Notes: generated by a model from the sequence alone, not told the origin. Positions 37,775-49,627 are shown, numbered from the stretch's first letter. The stretch: DNA of 64,000 nucleotides from Flectonema sp. DT1601 (GCA_964019425.1 OZ025847.1:23501-87500); one strand, 5' to 3'. Numbers and translations are program-made.

Positions 37775-38545
37775 CTACCAGGCGCTTGTTACTTGTCGAA
37801 GTCGGGTTAAGAGATCAGAACCTTGAGCAGCAGTCTCCGATTGTTGACTGCAACGTTGGTGTTGCTTTGCAAATTCATATCCTCCACTACTTTTTAACTG
37901 TCTGTCAACAAGACGTGATGGAGAAATATTCAATGAGGACAAAACCTCATTATCAGGCGGGAATACCGACAGAGGTATTCCGAGATGTAGTTTTTCAACT
38001 TCTGTTAAATAATTAGATAACAACCATCGAGTTTTCCCTCGAGCATTGTGTGAATGTTCACAACCGTGAGATGACTTGCACGCCTTTGCGATATCTTGGT
38101 ATGCTGACCAAAGCTGTGATACCAACTCACTACGTGATTTAATCATAAAATCTGAATCACTCACAACATTAATTAAAGCATCTCGTTCTGATCTAAGTTC
38201 GTTCATTTGCTGTCTCAAAAGATCAAAATTCGTTGACTTATTATTATCTCCACGTTGTTGAATCTCTGCGCTTAGTGAGGCTATGGTTGATTCGGCTTCT
38301 TCTTTTTCTATGAGAATGTTTTGAACCTGTACCTTTATATCGTCTAATTCTTTATATAAACAAGCCTCGTTAGTTAAACAGACTTTTACACTTTCCTCCA
38401 ACTCATTGTGATATACTGCCTCACGTCGTTTCGCAGCTTCCGCCTCCGCAGCGTACTCCAATACTATGTTTTCGAGTCCCTTTAAACGAGAAACTTCGTT
38501 CTCCAGTTGAGCTATTCGATCATTTTTTTCATCAATTTCAGACAT
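37775..38545 (-). CDS. Coiled-coil protein, unrecognised
   Basis: 256 residues. Residues 5-150 are coiled coil with heptads (IAQLENEVSRLKGLENIVLE, NELRSERDALINVV). A non-coil C-terminal half follows with KTRWLLSNYLTEVEKLHLGI and a Gln/Ser-rich end. Such proteins often serve cilia, basal bodies or the cytoskeleton; nothing here narrows it. The AG of TTATAG directly touches the ATG, which would give a leader consisting only of a spliced leader. The neighbouring spacer on the 5' side has a C/G run of eight. Confidence 0.78.
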   Translation of the reverse strand: MSEIDEKNDRIAQLENEVSRLKGLENIVLEYAAEAEAAKRREAVYHNELEESVKVCLTNEACLYKELDDIKVQVQNILIEKEEAESTIASLSAEIQQRGDNNKSTNFDLLRQQMNELRSERDALINVVSDSDFMIKSRSELVSQLWSAYQDIAKACKSSHGCEHSHNARGKTRWLLSNYLTEVEKLHLGIPLSVFPPDNEVLSSLNISPSRLVDRQLKSSGGYEFAKQHQRCSQQSETAAQGSDLLTRLRQVTSAW

Positions 38546-38645
38546 CTATAACCTTTTGTTAATAATAGTTGGGGGGGGGAATGGAAGATGAAAAAAAAAA
38601 TAAATTATTTCATTCGTCGTTTGTTTACAACTCTCCCGATGGTTA

Positions 38646-38665
38646 ATACCATATTATTAGTTAGT
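38646..38665. repeat. 20-bp direct repeat, left
   Basis: ATACCATATTATTAGTTAGT is repeated exactly at 38962-38981. The pair brackets about 296 bp with strong hairpins and could be a target-site duplication of an insertion. Confidence 0.85.
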
Positions 38666-38780
38666 ATTAATAGTTATCAGTCAAAAGAAGGGGAGAGGGT
38701 GGGAAAATTCAATCGAATGCAAAAGTTCGTAGGACAACAAACAAATAATAATGGTTGGTTTCGGGCTAAGATTCAACAAT

Positions 38781-38937
38781 CTTTCTTCGGACCATTCCCC
38801 TTACCCAGCCCTCTTCAGCGAAGAAAGCAAGGGGGACACTGCGGTGTCAGGCCTGTCCTACTCATCGCGTTTGCCCTTCTCAGCCAAGGGAACCACGTCA
38901 ACATGGTTATTTCTTTTACCATTTAACACAGTCCCCC
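38781..38937. ncRNA. Candidate structured RNA between 20-bp direct repeats
   Basis: Helices are CTTTCTTCG/CGAAGAAAG (38781-38827, 9 bp), GACAC-TGCG-GTGTC (38835-38848), CCCTT/AAGGG (38874-38890) and GGGGGAC/GTCCCCC (38831-38937). The last and the second overlap, so they are alternatives. It is distinctly GC-richer than its surroundings. A retroposed small RNA is one explanation. The class was not recognised. Confidence 0.45.
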
Positions 38938-38961
38938 TATAATAAATATCAGTTACGCGGG

Positions 38962-38981
38962 ATACCATATTATTAGTTAGT
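38962..38981. repeat. 20-bp direct repeat, right
   Basis: Exact partner of 38646-38665. Confidence 0.85.
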
Positions 38982-39004
38982 TATATGCTAAACAACGAAG
39001 GTGA

Positions 39005-39040
<36 letters not shown>

Positions 39041-39600
39041 CAACGTTACTGTATATTATGAGTGCTCTAGGGAGGGTAACTCACAGTAACAGAGGACCCA
39101 ATCCGTAGCCATATCCGAAGATTCAGCATATTAATATGAGTTTTTCACTGTTAATGAAATAAAAATAGATAATCGTTAACTTAACTTAACTTTTTTTTTT
39201 TACAAGTCAAAACAAACAATATTACGAAACCAAAAAAACACAGTCACATGCTTTCTTATTTATTTTATTTTATTTTTATTTTTTATTATTTTTATAGACA
39301 TGATTGAACTTCTTATTTCACTGAACTCCGACAACAATAATAACAAACAAACAAACAAACAAAACAAAAAAAAAAAAAAAAGTAAATTGTTACAATAAAA
39401 TTAAAAAAAAAGAAAAATAAAACCTTTAACGTATAATTTTTTCCTTCCTTTTTTTTTTTTTCTTCCTTTTTTTTTCTTTTTTGTTATGCAAAAAGTGATT
39501 GAATGACAATCACACACGTTTTTGTTCCACGAACCAATATTTAGTGAGGAAGTTTGAACCCCCATCATGTCGTAAGAGCGAAAAAAAAAAAAAAAAAAAA

Positions 39601-39799
39601 AAAACTATTCAGATAAGCCTTATATAAATATTTTATCACATTCACTAACTTAGTGCTACTTGTTTTCTTCCAGTATTCGGGTGAAGGATGATCACAGACA
39701 GCAATACTGGCACACAGGACTCAGATAATAATATTCGACGAATAATAAATAAAACGGGCTCTTAATCTGAATAGTTTCTTATACCGACTTCGTCGGTGT
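39601..39799. repeat. Dispersed element with complementary ends, copy B
   Basis: The left end is ACTATTCAGATAAGCC and the right end GGGCTCTTAATCTGAATAGT, able to pair over about 15 bp. TTTCTT and hairpin CCGAC-TTC-GTCGG follow, then A-rich sequence. The interior shares GATCACAGACAGCAATACTGG-type sequence (first 20 bases conserved) with copy C, plus extra sequence absent there. Poly-A lies on both sides. Confidence 0.75.
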
Positions 39800-40811
39800 A
39801 AATAAAAAAAAAAAAAAAGCGAGTAGTATTTTTTTTTGCTTGTAGTTGTGTTACTCAACCATGTGACTGTTGTGAGTGCACACACATCCGTTTTTGGCGA
39901 TTGACCGAAAAAAAAAAGAAAATATGCGATCTTTTCTGTAAGGGGGAAATTTTCTCAAGGTAAATACTTAACGAGAAAAAAATACCAAAAAAAATCGAGA
40001 CGGAAAAAAAAAAAAAAAAAAAAAAGAACAAGAGAGGACCAAAACTTCTGTCTGAAGAAGGAATCAATGGAATCTGATCGTGCCTCACTCAGTCTTCCAA
40101 AATAGAAGGCTGAACTAGAAGAACAAGAAAGGTCAATAAGAAGAGGGAAGAAGTAACCACAAAGATATCTTATAAAGATTCCAGTTTTATTTTATTTGTC
40201 CGAAATCTGAAAAAAAAAAAAAACTATCTTTTCACTCGTAAAAACTATTCCTCAAAGAATTAAGAAGAAAAAAAAAGGAAAAAAAAAATGGATGTCGTGA
40301 GATAATAAATAATAAGAAGTTTCGCAGACTACTAATTTTCTTAACTCACAGAAAACAAAAAAACGGCAGCAAGTTTTCCCCATCAGTAACGATTCGTTTT
40401 CCACAACCAATTTTCTTTTAATTCAGGTAAAGAGTAATCCAATCTCTCGCCAACTGATTCTAAGCTGTTTCTTAAAAGCAAATACTACTTAAGATTATGA
40501 TTTATTAGGAAAGCTTAAGAAGAAGGGTAAGACTCTCACGAGAAGGAGAAGAGATAAAAAAAAAATAGGCTCAGGTTCGCAAGTATTTTTTTCTTCTTTT
40601 TTTTTTTTTTGGTATTACTCCATCTCTGGTGCCTTTAACAAGAACGACGACACCAAAATAAATAAATGGAAAAAAAAAAACAAACAAAAAAAAAAAAAAA
40701 AAGAGTGCTAGCACTTAAGAACATAAAAAATGCAGATATCAGCATGCTTTGACAACGTTTTGTTTTCCTCATAAGAATAGAATGAAGAGGAGCAAAACAG
40801 AGGATTTAACA

Positions 40812-40834
40812 AGCCTTCCCTAAAAAGGAAGGCT
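40812..40834. other. 8-bp hairpin in spacer
   Basis: AGCCTTCC and GGAAGGCT are separated by 7 nt. Isolated; no further structure was recognised. Confidence 0.4.
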
Positions 40835-42839
40835 ATAACTATGTTATTCAGGTCAAGAAGGGGAGGGGAATCGTAGTTCCCCATTATTGCGAAATAAAAA
40901 AGTAACTTGAAACCGCAATATTAAACGAACATGACTTCGTGTCACGAGAGAAGCTTCAGTAGAGTTCAGACGCAAAAAGCGCGCGCAAGCAAATAAAAAT
41001 AATACAATAAAAAAAATTAAAAAAAAAGACTTCGAACAGGAAGCTCATTACGTCTTGTTGATGAGCGTCACCATTTAAAACCAAAAAAAGCACAGAGAGA
41101 GAGGGTTTGACATTTCAGCGCAAAAAAAAAAAAAATTAAAAATTAAAAAAAAATAGCAAAGGCTAGTTAGTATAAGCTATAAAATAGAGGCACGTCGTAA
41201 CAAATAAATAAATAAATAAATAATAGCCTACGCTTTAATCCCAACGCTTGCTGTATTGTATTTAGGCGCCAGATAACTACACAAAAGCTATCTTTAAAAA
41301 AAAAAAAAGAAAGAAAAAAAAAGAAACCCTCCTTATATTACAATGCTCCGATATTATTGCACTTATTTAAAAAGAAAAAGCGATGAAGAAAAAAGAGGAA
41401 TAAAAAAAAAAAGGTTTACAGGCCAAAAAAAAAAAAAAAAAAAAAAAAACAACAACACACGAACCTATATAAGTTCTCACATTCGTAAAAGAGAGGATAC
41501 AGCTTAACCATAATGTTTTGTTGTTAACAATTTAATTGTCCTTTTTCATTTAGGAAATATCGGCTCTCAGAATATATAAATTTATTTTTGGTCCAAAACC
41601 ATCTGATCTGACGTGAGAGAGATAAGGAAGAGTTAGAAAAAAAAAAAAAAAAAAAATTCCACCTGATGCGAGGACGTTGTTCTTTTTTTTTTTTTTTTTT
41701 TTTTTTTACCCCTTCTTCAAGATTAGTCTGAGAGATTGTTGTTCCCCTTCGAGCTTGATAATAGAGCTATTAAATTACCTCCTCATTGTATAGGGCTGTT
41801 CGGAAGAAAAAAAAAACAAAAAAAAAATTTTAAAAAAAAATCTATAACTCACATAACAATAAAGATGAGTGTCAGAGGCTCAGTACAACAACAACAACAA
41901 CAACAACAATAAAAAATTAAAAAAAAATATTCAATAAACTGATATTGCGAAAAAAAAAAAAAAAAAAACGCAATGAAAGTTGAAAACAATGCGACGTATT
42001 CAACACTTGGTTGATTTAATTAGATTCAAGAGGGGGTAACAAACAGAGACCTTCCCCGGCCTTTAACACAAGAAGACGTAACGATTTAACTCTTTCTTAG
42101 ACAGTACTCAGATTAGTACCATTGCTCCCACACGGAAATATCGCATTTTTCGAAAAACAAGCAGTCCTGTACCGACTATCGCCTATTAACAAGGCTGTTC
42201 GCACATAGAAAGAAAACTAAATTTTTTTTTTTTAATTCTCTTTCTTCACGGTAGACTTTTTAATTTCTAACAAAGTGAAATTTCGCACAATTTTTCTTTC
42301 TTTCTTATTTTTTTTTTTTTTTTTTTTTCACTACAAAGCATCACCGGAGCATTAGAAAGAGAAAGTCAGACACAATCATCAACAGGTTGAGGTTCGCAAG
42401 ATTTAAAAAAAAAAAAAGAAATAATAATAATAACAACGGGGATCGAACGCCAGACGCAGTTAAGATACATGTTACTGCATCTGTTGTGAAAACCTCTATT
42501 TTTGATATTTAAGTTCATCTCAACAATTTTTGTATTCGACATTTTTACCTTGTCATCTCACACGTCTGTTTTTCTTTTCGCTTGTCTTGAGTTTTAAAAA
42601 AACAAATATATAAAGGGGAAGGCGACTTCCCCCGAGAGATAGATTGCAGCTTTTCTGTATAAGTGCCTTAGTTGTCGAACAACAATGGGTAAGCACAGAT
42701 AAAAAGTAACTCTTAACAAAAAAAAAAAATAATAATAATAATAACAATAACAAAAAAAAAAAAAAAAAAAAAATATTATTAAGCAAGGGATTCACTGCTA
42801 ATAATCTTATTCGTGATGACTGAGTTGATGAACTATTGT

Positions 42840-43751
42840 CTACAAACAGGTGCCTCTTCTTCCGAAAGGGACATCCTCACAGGAAGAGACATCACTGTCG
42901 GTGCATTCCATTATCCCGTCAGGGTTGTCCGACATGAGAGGTAGAATTCTTTTTGTGTCTTTCTGAAACCATTCATCTTCTGATTTTAATCTTCCATGGT
43001 AATGAATTTTAATTCTCGCATCAGTAATATTTACTATACTTCCTGTTGCGAAGTGTCCATTTGGTCGAATAACAGTAACCTCAGGCCCTTCAGCGAGATC
43101 AAGCTCTTGATGATTGACATTAAATGGAGCGTCAAAACTATCGAACTTAACTCTCACTGCAGAAGGATGTGATGAAGGACCTATAACAATTCCAAGACAG
43201 CCCAGGGGTATCTTCGCATCTCCACCCTCAAGTATATCTGACGACGCAACTACTGCTCTTCCATAACGAAACCCATGAACCTTTGATTCACGAGCACTGA
43301 TGGTAGCATCACCTGACTCATCTTGATGTCCCCAAACACCATTTCCACATTCCATAGCAGCGTCACGTTCCCGTACTCTCTGTGCGTTAAAAAATCTGCT
43401 TCTGTAGGCATGGGAATCGTGAGGCATTCTACCATTGTGTGAAGTTATCGCTTTTAATCTTAGTTTACCTCCTTCTCCACAGACTATCCAATATCCATCA
43501 CGTTCTTCTATTCTATTATTACCTCCAACTTGTTCCCAAAGTGGATACCCTTCGCTATCTTCTTCATCGTCAAGTAGGAGGTAGAGTCCGGCACAAGCCT
43601 TTACGGGGTTCGTGAGGTGTTCACCTCCAGCAGCGGTATCCATCACAGTGACCCATAATTTTATAGGTCGTCCAAATGCATTGAAATTCCCCACACTACT
43701 GGCAAGGGATCGAATGGACCTTTCCAAACTGACGTCCCTCGATTTTGACAT
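42840..43751 (-). CDS. Tudor-knot/SH3-like domain protein, unrecognised family
   Basis: 303 residues. Three parts are visible: an N-terminal region with GYPLWEQVGGNNRIEERDGY and WIVCGEGGKLRLKA (about 65-105); a middle barrel-like IPLGCLGIVIGPSSHPSAVR (about 185-215); and VIRPNGHFATGSIVNITDAR with IKIHYHGRLKSEDEW (about 230-275). The last resembles chromo-barrel or Tudor-knot domains (a strand, IHY.G, then DEW). Such barrels bind methylated peptides or nucleic acids, but no aromatic cage can be confirmed. The tail is acidic and Cys/Ser-rich (CTDSDVSSCEDVPFGRRGTC). An ATTATCAG acceptor-like site ends 12 nt before the ATG. The barrel pattern loosely recalls the repeats in the VPS13-like protein. 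Confidence 0.78.
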   Translation of the reverse strand: MSKSRDVSLERSIRSLASSVGNFNAFGRPIKLWVTVMDTAAGGEHLTNPVKACAGLYLLLDDEEDSEGYPLWEQVGGNNRIEERDGYWIVCGEGGKLRLKAITSHNGRMPHDSHAYRSRFFNAQRVRERDAAMECGNGVWGHQDESGDATISARESKVHGFRYGRAVVASSDILEGGDAKIPLGCLGIVIGPSSHPSAVRVKFDSFDAPFNVNHQELDLAEGPEVTVIRPNGHFATGSIVNITDARIKIHYHGRLKSEDEWFQKDTKRILPLMSDNPDGIMECTDSDVSSCEDVPFGRRGTCL

Positions 43752-44903
43752 TTATTTTGTTCGCTGATAATTACAATTAGATGAATTCAAATTAGAAAAC
43801 GGGTTTTTTTTTTTTTGAGAATTATACAGCTCTGATTTTTTTTTTTACCTAATAAACCATGTGCCGTAGTGCTGTTGCTACTAATAAAGGTTTTTAGTAA
43901 TTTTCAACTACAGTTCATCAGCTAAAAGAAAGAAAAAAAAACTCTTTTTTTTTTTGGGTGAGTTGGGCGGGTTGTGTGCTGTGGAAACTTTGACTTCATT
44001 TCTCAAACAAATTCGTTCTCACGATGAAAAGTTTTTTTTTTTTTTTTTTTCTTTAAATTCTCATTCTGTTTTTTTTTTTTTTAAAGTTTATATGATTTTT
44101 TTTTTTTTCTTCTTTCTGTATGTTGTTGCGAATAAACCACTCTTGGCCATCTTCGGGATTTGCTTGTTATTATCAGCCCCATGGCTTTATATTCGAGAAC
44201 ACTATTAATTATTTGATCCGGGAATGCAAAAAATAATAGCTGGGAAACCCGCCACCAGGTGAAAATACATGTGAAAAGGACGGGGTACCAGAACGAACTT
44301 AACAAAATAGTGCGTGCGATGAAGAAATCAATTGCCGTGCAGCTGTGCTTCAGTGACAGTAAAGAGTAATTTAGTATAGTGATTCTGGAAGGCCACAAGG
44401 CTAGGGCGTCATCATGTCAAGTGAGCACCACCACTGAGATCGCTTTAACTCTTTTTAAAGTTGAAACAAAAAGAAAGTTAGGACATATTTGAAAAAAAGC
44501 ACGTTAAGCTCTTGTGAGGACAACACGATACATGTTATTCATCTGATCACAGTAAATGAAACTTTCAACAGAGTCGAGACTCTGTCACAGACAAACAAAT
44601 GAAGAAATGTTTTACAAAGGATCCCCACTTAGGAAGACGGAGTCAAGTCATAACGTTTGACAATACAAAAGAGTTTCAACTTCTCATTCCTTACTAAGAA
44701 GGGCTGCTGCCAAATAAAAGAAAAAATGACTTTATAAAAAAAAAAAAGAATTGCCAATTGTGGCTGACGACCGACGGCTAATCGAATACGTAACAATGTA
44801 CTGAACGAATGAGTCAAAGAGGATGGTAGGAAAATATTTGCTCTTACTAATAAAGAGCCGACACGACATTGAAAAAACCAACCTTTAGAGAAGAGGTTCA
44901 CTC
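43752..44903. other. Gene-free spacer
   Basis: T runs near 43804-44110 form an extended T-rich belt. 44140-44640 is more mixed and contains a palindrome ACAGAGTC-GA-GACTCTGT at 44568-44585. No coding or repeat match within the window was found. Confidence 0.45.
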
Positions 44904-47900
44904 TTAACGAGCTTTGTAAAAACTTCTTATGTCCCTGATGTAGTTAGGATCGGCTTTCTGTACCTCATCAACACAGTGTGGGTAGGGAGGGATGTATTGC
45001 TTTCCTTTGGTCAAGGCTTCGTTGCAATATTCTTTTAGAGTTGTTATGACGATGTCCCAGCAATTTCCTCCCATACCTTTTGCTTTGTATTCCTCATCAC
45101 GTCCAACCATGATCGACCCGACTTCAACTCCCTCAGATGTTCGCTCCAAACGTAGAAGTGACCAGACTAAGACTGTTCTAATCCGCAACTCTTTCCAAGT
45201 GTTGTTTGACTTTACTACTTCTGCTAACATATCCTGTAGTGGTAATATACCACTGGAAGAACCCATCCCTGCATATGCAGCGTATATTTTTTCTTGAGCA
45301 GCTTTCGATAAGCTGAAATTATCTACAATCGTTTTCCATTGCTGAAGTGATTCCAAAATTACTAGCGACCCTCTATGGAGAATACTTGACGTCGGGTCGA
45401 TACTAACATCTAATTGCTTACAAATATCTAAAGCAGAATCTATAAACCCATAAGCCTCTTCATTCTGAGCAGGGTGTAGTGACCTTCCACTATCAGCGAA
45501 CATCGCGATTGATTCAGCTATCTTCTCAACTGCTGCAACAGACCAATGCAATGCCTCAACATCATTCCCATATTGCAAAGCTATTTGTCTTGCTTCTCTA
45601 TAGCATAAGAACGCTTTTGACAAGATTCCTCTCTCTGCGTTTATAATCCCCCATTCCATCATAGAAGCATAAAGACCATATTGATAATTTGGTGTAGAAT
45701 CGAGGGATGCAGCGTAAGCCTGTTGGACTGCGTTCCAAGCTGCTTCATAATATATAAAATCACCTCCTTCTTGAGCAAGGGATCGACATATGGAAGCTTC
45801 TTTTAGACGAATTTCAACTTGTTCAGCACCCTGTGTTGAAATATTATTGCGATGAGGGTTTTTTAAGATAGAAGTAAGAGAGCGGGAGGTGCATACCTGC
45901 TTCTTCGCTGCCAGTGCACGAGCAGCACTTACTGCCGACAATAACTCATTTTCGTCAATAAAAGTGTTTACTTCTGTGAGTGAGCGAGTGGCCTTCTGTG
46001 GTGAAATTTGTGATATTTTAGCATTCCGAAAAACAAAACATCAAAAGAATAATAAAATACCTCACGAGCTGAGCTCCATTTCTGTTTCTGTTGCATCATT
46101 TCACGCTGGCTATTTGATCCGCGTTGTTTTTGTTGCATTTGTTCCTTTTCTTTTTTTAGTTTTTGGAGTCTTCCCTTCTCCTTCGGAGGTGGCGTGTCTG
46201 AGATATTCTGTTTGATGATAAATATAATAAAATGATCACCTGAGTATTTAATATCTATTTATGAGCCAGCATACCTTCTTAACTAACTGAAGCTGCATCA
46301 ACAAGTCGTCTTCTTCTTTTGTAGAGAGAGCTTTTGCTTGTTGCTGTTGGTAGTTATTGATTTTGAAAAATGTAAAGAAAACAGATTTTACTCATCGCAA
46401 AGTAATTGAACAAACCTTCTTCTTGGGCTTCTTCTTTTTTGGAGAGTCGATAATGTCGTTAACTTCAGCAAGTCTTTCTATCTCATCTCGTATGGCTTGT
46501 TTATGTTTTGCTTTCTCTTCATGAACACGAGTACGTTCTTTGTCTTCCCGTTGGATTTCACGCTCTCGCTTTTTCTTTTCAGCCTTCTCGAGCTTTCGGA
46601 CTTCATCATTCTTCTTCTTCTTAATCAACTCTGGTGTTGGCTGATCCGATTTCTGGTTTGCAGAATCGCTGCTGACTTTGTTGCTGTTGCTGCGGTTAGG
46701 TTCAGTCTGCTGGATGTCAGCCTTTTGCAATTCCTGAAGCTGTTTCTTAGTATTATTCGTAGCTGAAGTAGTTGTATTATTACTACTGGGTATTTCTTTA
46801 CTATTTATTGGTGTGGATGCAGTTGTTTGTTTTTGAACAGGTACAATCCTTTTACTGTGATCAGAGTGGTATGGAGGAGGAGGTGCGTCGTCTTTCTTGG
46901 CTTGCTTTGCACCTGGTTTTGCATCCTGTGATTGCTGTGAAGACTGCTTTATGTCGCCTACAGGAACAGGCTTTGTCTGGGGTTGTGAAACCTTCTTTTC
47001 TCCAGTTGCAGGTTTTTTATCAACTTGCTGTGGTGGGAAAGGTTTAGTTGCTGATGCCTTTGCAGCAGGCTTCGCCGCAGTCGGTCTTACATCAGTTGGC
47101 GGTGATGTGATCTTAGTTGCTGGACCCTTCTTTGATATTTTCTTCTCAGCTACGGCAGAAACCTTGTGTTCACCATTACCGTTCTGCTGTGTAGCAGACT
47201 TTGTTTCAGTCTTTAGTTGTACCACTTTCTTTGCTTGTTTTGGCTCCGGTTTACCAGATGACTTTTTACTCTCTTCAGTCGGCTTGTTGACAACTTTGTT
47301 GTTAATTTGATCCTTTCGAGACAAACTGTTGTCATCTTTTAAAGGACTCGATTGCGACTTTAACGCATCGGAGGATGTTGAGCTGCTCGCAGTCTTGACG
47401 TTCGACTGCTGTTTGGAAGACTTAATTTCCTTAACTTCTGTACCTGAAGATGTTGTCTTTTCCTTGCAAACTAATTCAGACGACGGATGAGGAGGAGTAG
47501 AGGTGTGAGGAGATTGCTTTGTCCGTTGTGTTTGCGGAGGCTGCGGTGTTTCTGAGTCGTGGTGTGGTTGTGATTTGCTGGCTATCGGTTGTTGTGGTTT
47601 AGCTGTCTCCGCCTTCTGTTGTTGTGGAGGTTGTGGTTTATTGGGTTTCGATTTCTGCGGAGTTGGTGATTTAGCAGGTTCCGGTTGCCGTGACGGTTCT
47701 CCTACTTTCGGTTGCTCCTGAGGTTTCGCCAAAGGTGGCGGCTGTTGTAGTTGTTGTTGTTGTTGTTGTTGTTGTTGCTGCTGCTGTTGCTTTTGTTTTT
47801 GTTGTAGTAGTTGTTGCTGCTGCTTCTTTACACCCTCCGGCGGAGTAGCCGGCGACACTGTTGAAGAAGCCTTTGAATTATCTGCGGAGGTAAATTCTTC

Positions 47901-48602
47901 CGAAGTCGCACCCCAGTCACAGTTTGATAAGATAACAATCCCTTTAGAGTTGAACATGTCATCACAGCTGTGATCATCTTCTCTCTCACGTGGAGCAGGA
48001 GACTCTCCGTAAGGATCATGTGCCCATGGTTTAGAACTCACAGCTGACTGATCTGATGTTTGATGTGAATGATAATTTTCATAAGTTTGTTGAGATGGGT
48101 AAGGAGGTGGAGGATACGAATGATGTTGGTGGTGATGATGATGACCAGGATGGCTGTGATGATGATGTTGATGGTGATGGTGATGGTCGTGGTGACTGTG
48201 AGGATGATGTTGGTGGTGGTGATGGTGATCATGATGGCCGTGATGATGATGATGGTGATGATGATGATGGTGTCCCCATTCATACATCTCTTGAGGATGA
48301 TGATGTTGGTGATGCTGATGATGATGATGGTGATGTGGAGAAGGATATCCACCCTTTCCATAAGCTGAAGTACCAGATGATGGAGGTGGACCTCCAAATG
48401 TATTATAATTATCCCACTCCTTAGCTACTGTTGTAGGTGGTGCCATATGAGCACCCGCTCTCCCTTTACCCGCCCCAAACTTTTGATATTGTGGCTGTCT
48501 TCCCCTACCACCATAGTTACCCCCGTAATAATCCATCGGAGGTCGTCCCTGAGGGTTGCCTCGTTGATTGCTATGCCCTCCTGGCACGAGGTCTACTACC
48601 AT
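44904..48602 (-). CDS. His/Gln-rich low-complexity protein with helical C-terminal domain, five exons
   Basis: Exons are 46416-48602, 46275-46343, 46061-46207, 45897-45995 and 44904-45830. All four introns are phase 0, about 66-72 nt, with donors GTTTGT or GTATNN and acceptors ending CAG. The product is 1,142 residues. The N-terminus is Gly/Arg-rich (GGNYGGRGRQPQYQK), then a His-rich block (about 85-165) and poly-Gln (about 265-285). A long Lys/Ser/Pro/Gln-rich disordered stretch and a highly charged helix (about 685-730) follow. Exons 4-5 encode a helical domain (SLAQEGGDFIYYEAAWNAVQ, KAFLCYREARQIALQYGNDV) with a TPR-like feel. Gly/Arg plus disorder suggests RNA-granule or splicing-type biology, which is inference. 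An acceptor-like TTCTCACAG lies 39 nt before the ATG. Low-complexity shadows fill the other frames. Confidence 0.82.
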
Positions 48603-48641
48603 TGAGCCACTTTGACGGAGGGAGGGAGGGTTATGATTAAC

Positions 48642-48650
48642 CTGTGAGAA
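48642..48650 (-). other. Predicted 3' splice acceptor of the five-exon gene
   Basis: Minus-strand TTCTCACAG is followed after 39 nt by the ATG at 48602. The frame is open between them, but no upstream coding exon was found. Confidence 0.45.
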
Positions 48651-49594
48651 TAAGATTATTTAAATATTTATTTTTTTTTATAAATCAAAGTAAGACAATC
48701 ATGCTGATGCTGCTGAATCCTGTAAACGAAAAAAAAAGACAAGATGAAATCACAACAGCAAAATACTTTTCATTACTTCTTTTTAGTTAGTCTATGAGTT
48801 TTTTTTTTTTGTTAAAAAAGAAAATGTACTTATGGAAATGCACTCCTACTAGTCAGGATTAAATTAAAGATATATAATAATAAAAAAAAGACAACACATT
48901 GTTTCTGCTGAATTTAATTTTATAGAAAAAACTAATAGAAAATATTGTCTTAGAAGAGATAGGTTGAAAAATAAAATAATCCAATCAAGACAACAACTAA
49001 AGTGGAACCGTAAACCCACAATCAGCTGTTCTTGATCGTCGGTATAGATATCGGAAAGTTAGTTAGGAACGAAGAGAGCTTAATCACCCAAAGAGAGGAA
49101 TACTGTAAATAAAAAAAAAAAAATAAAAAAAAACCAATATAAACTTTTTAATAAAGTTTTATCATTTACCGTGCTGTATCATAACGACACAAACATAATA
49201 TTATAATAAGGTAAAGAAAAAAATTAAAAATAAAAAAGAGTTAGCATCAGCGACATTGTCCCTTTGATAATAATAAGGCAGATCAAAAGGAAAGAAAATA
49301 GTAAATATTTTGGTTACAAAAAAAAAAAGTGAAGGGTGAAAAAAAAAAAAAAAAAAAAAAAGAACGAACTGTCAAAACCAACTAAAATCATTTTTTCAAA
49401 AAAAGTAATATTCCGGCAACAATGTCGCTGGGAATATCAATTTAGAATTATATGAAGTTTGTGTCTTGTCAACGACTTACAGCAAAAGTGTGATAAGTAG
49501 GCGAAGGCTGTCAACAGCACGCGACCCCATCAGACTCAAAAATATGACATCATTTCTGATGCGCAACCTTCTCAAGGTCGGTATTAAATACAAT

Positions 49595-49627
<33 letters not shown>

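Larger units (their letters stand above)
38546..42839. other. 4.3-kb gene-free interval
   Basis: Long A and T homopolymers (many of 15-28 nt), an AAAC tract near 39345-39363, an AAAT tract near 41203-41224 and an ACA tract near 41887-41912. Inside are a hairpin-rich unit between 20-bp repeats (38646-38981), dispersed-element copy B (39601-39799), a hairpin AGCCTTCC/GGAAGGCT (40812-40834) and a tRNA-like scrap near 42425-42491. No protein gene was found on either strand. Confidence 0.6.

Noticed and set aside
42425-42491. Functional tRNA gene
   Set aside because: The T-stem does not pair, the D-arm is absent and the span is about 55 nt between closing ends.
48038-48424. Several frames rich in Ile, Met, Val or Asp on both strands
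   Set aside because: They are alternative readings of the CAT/CAC repeat that encodes the His-rich block of the five-exon gene.
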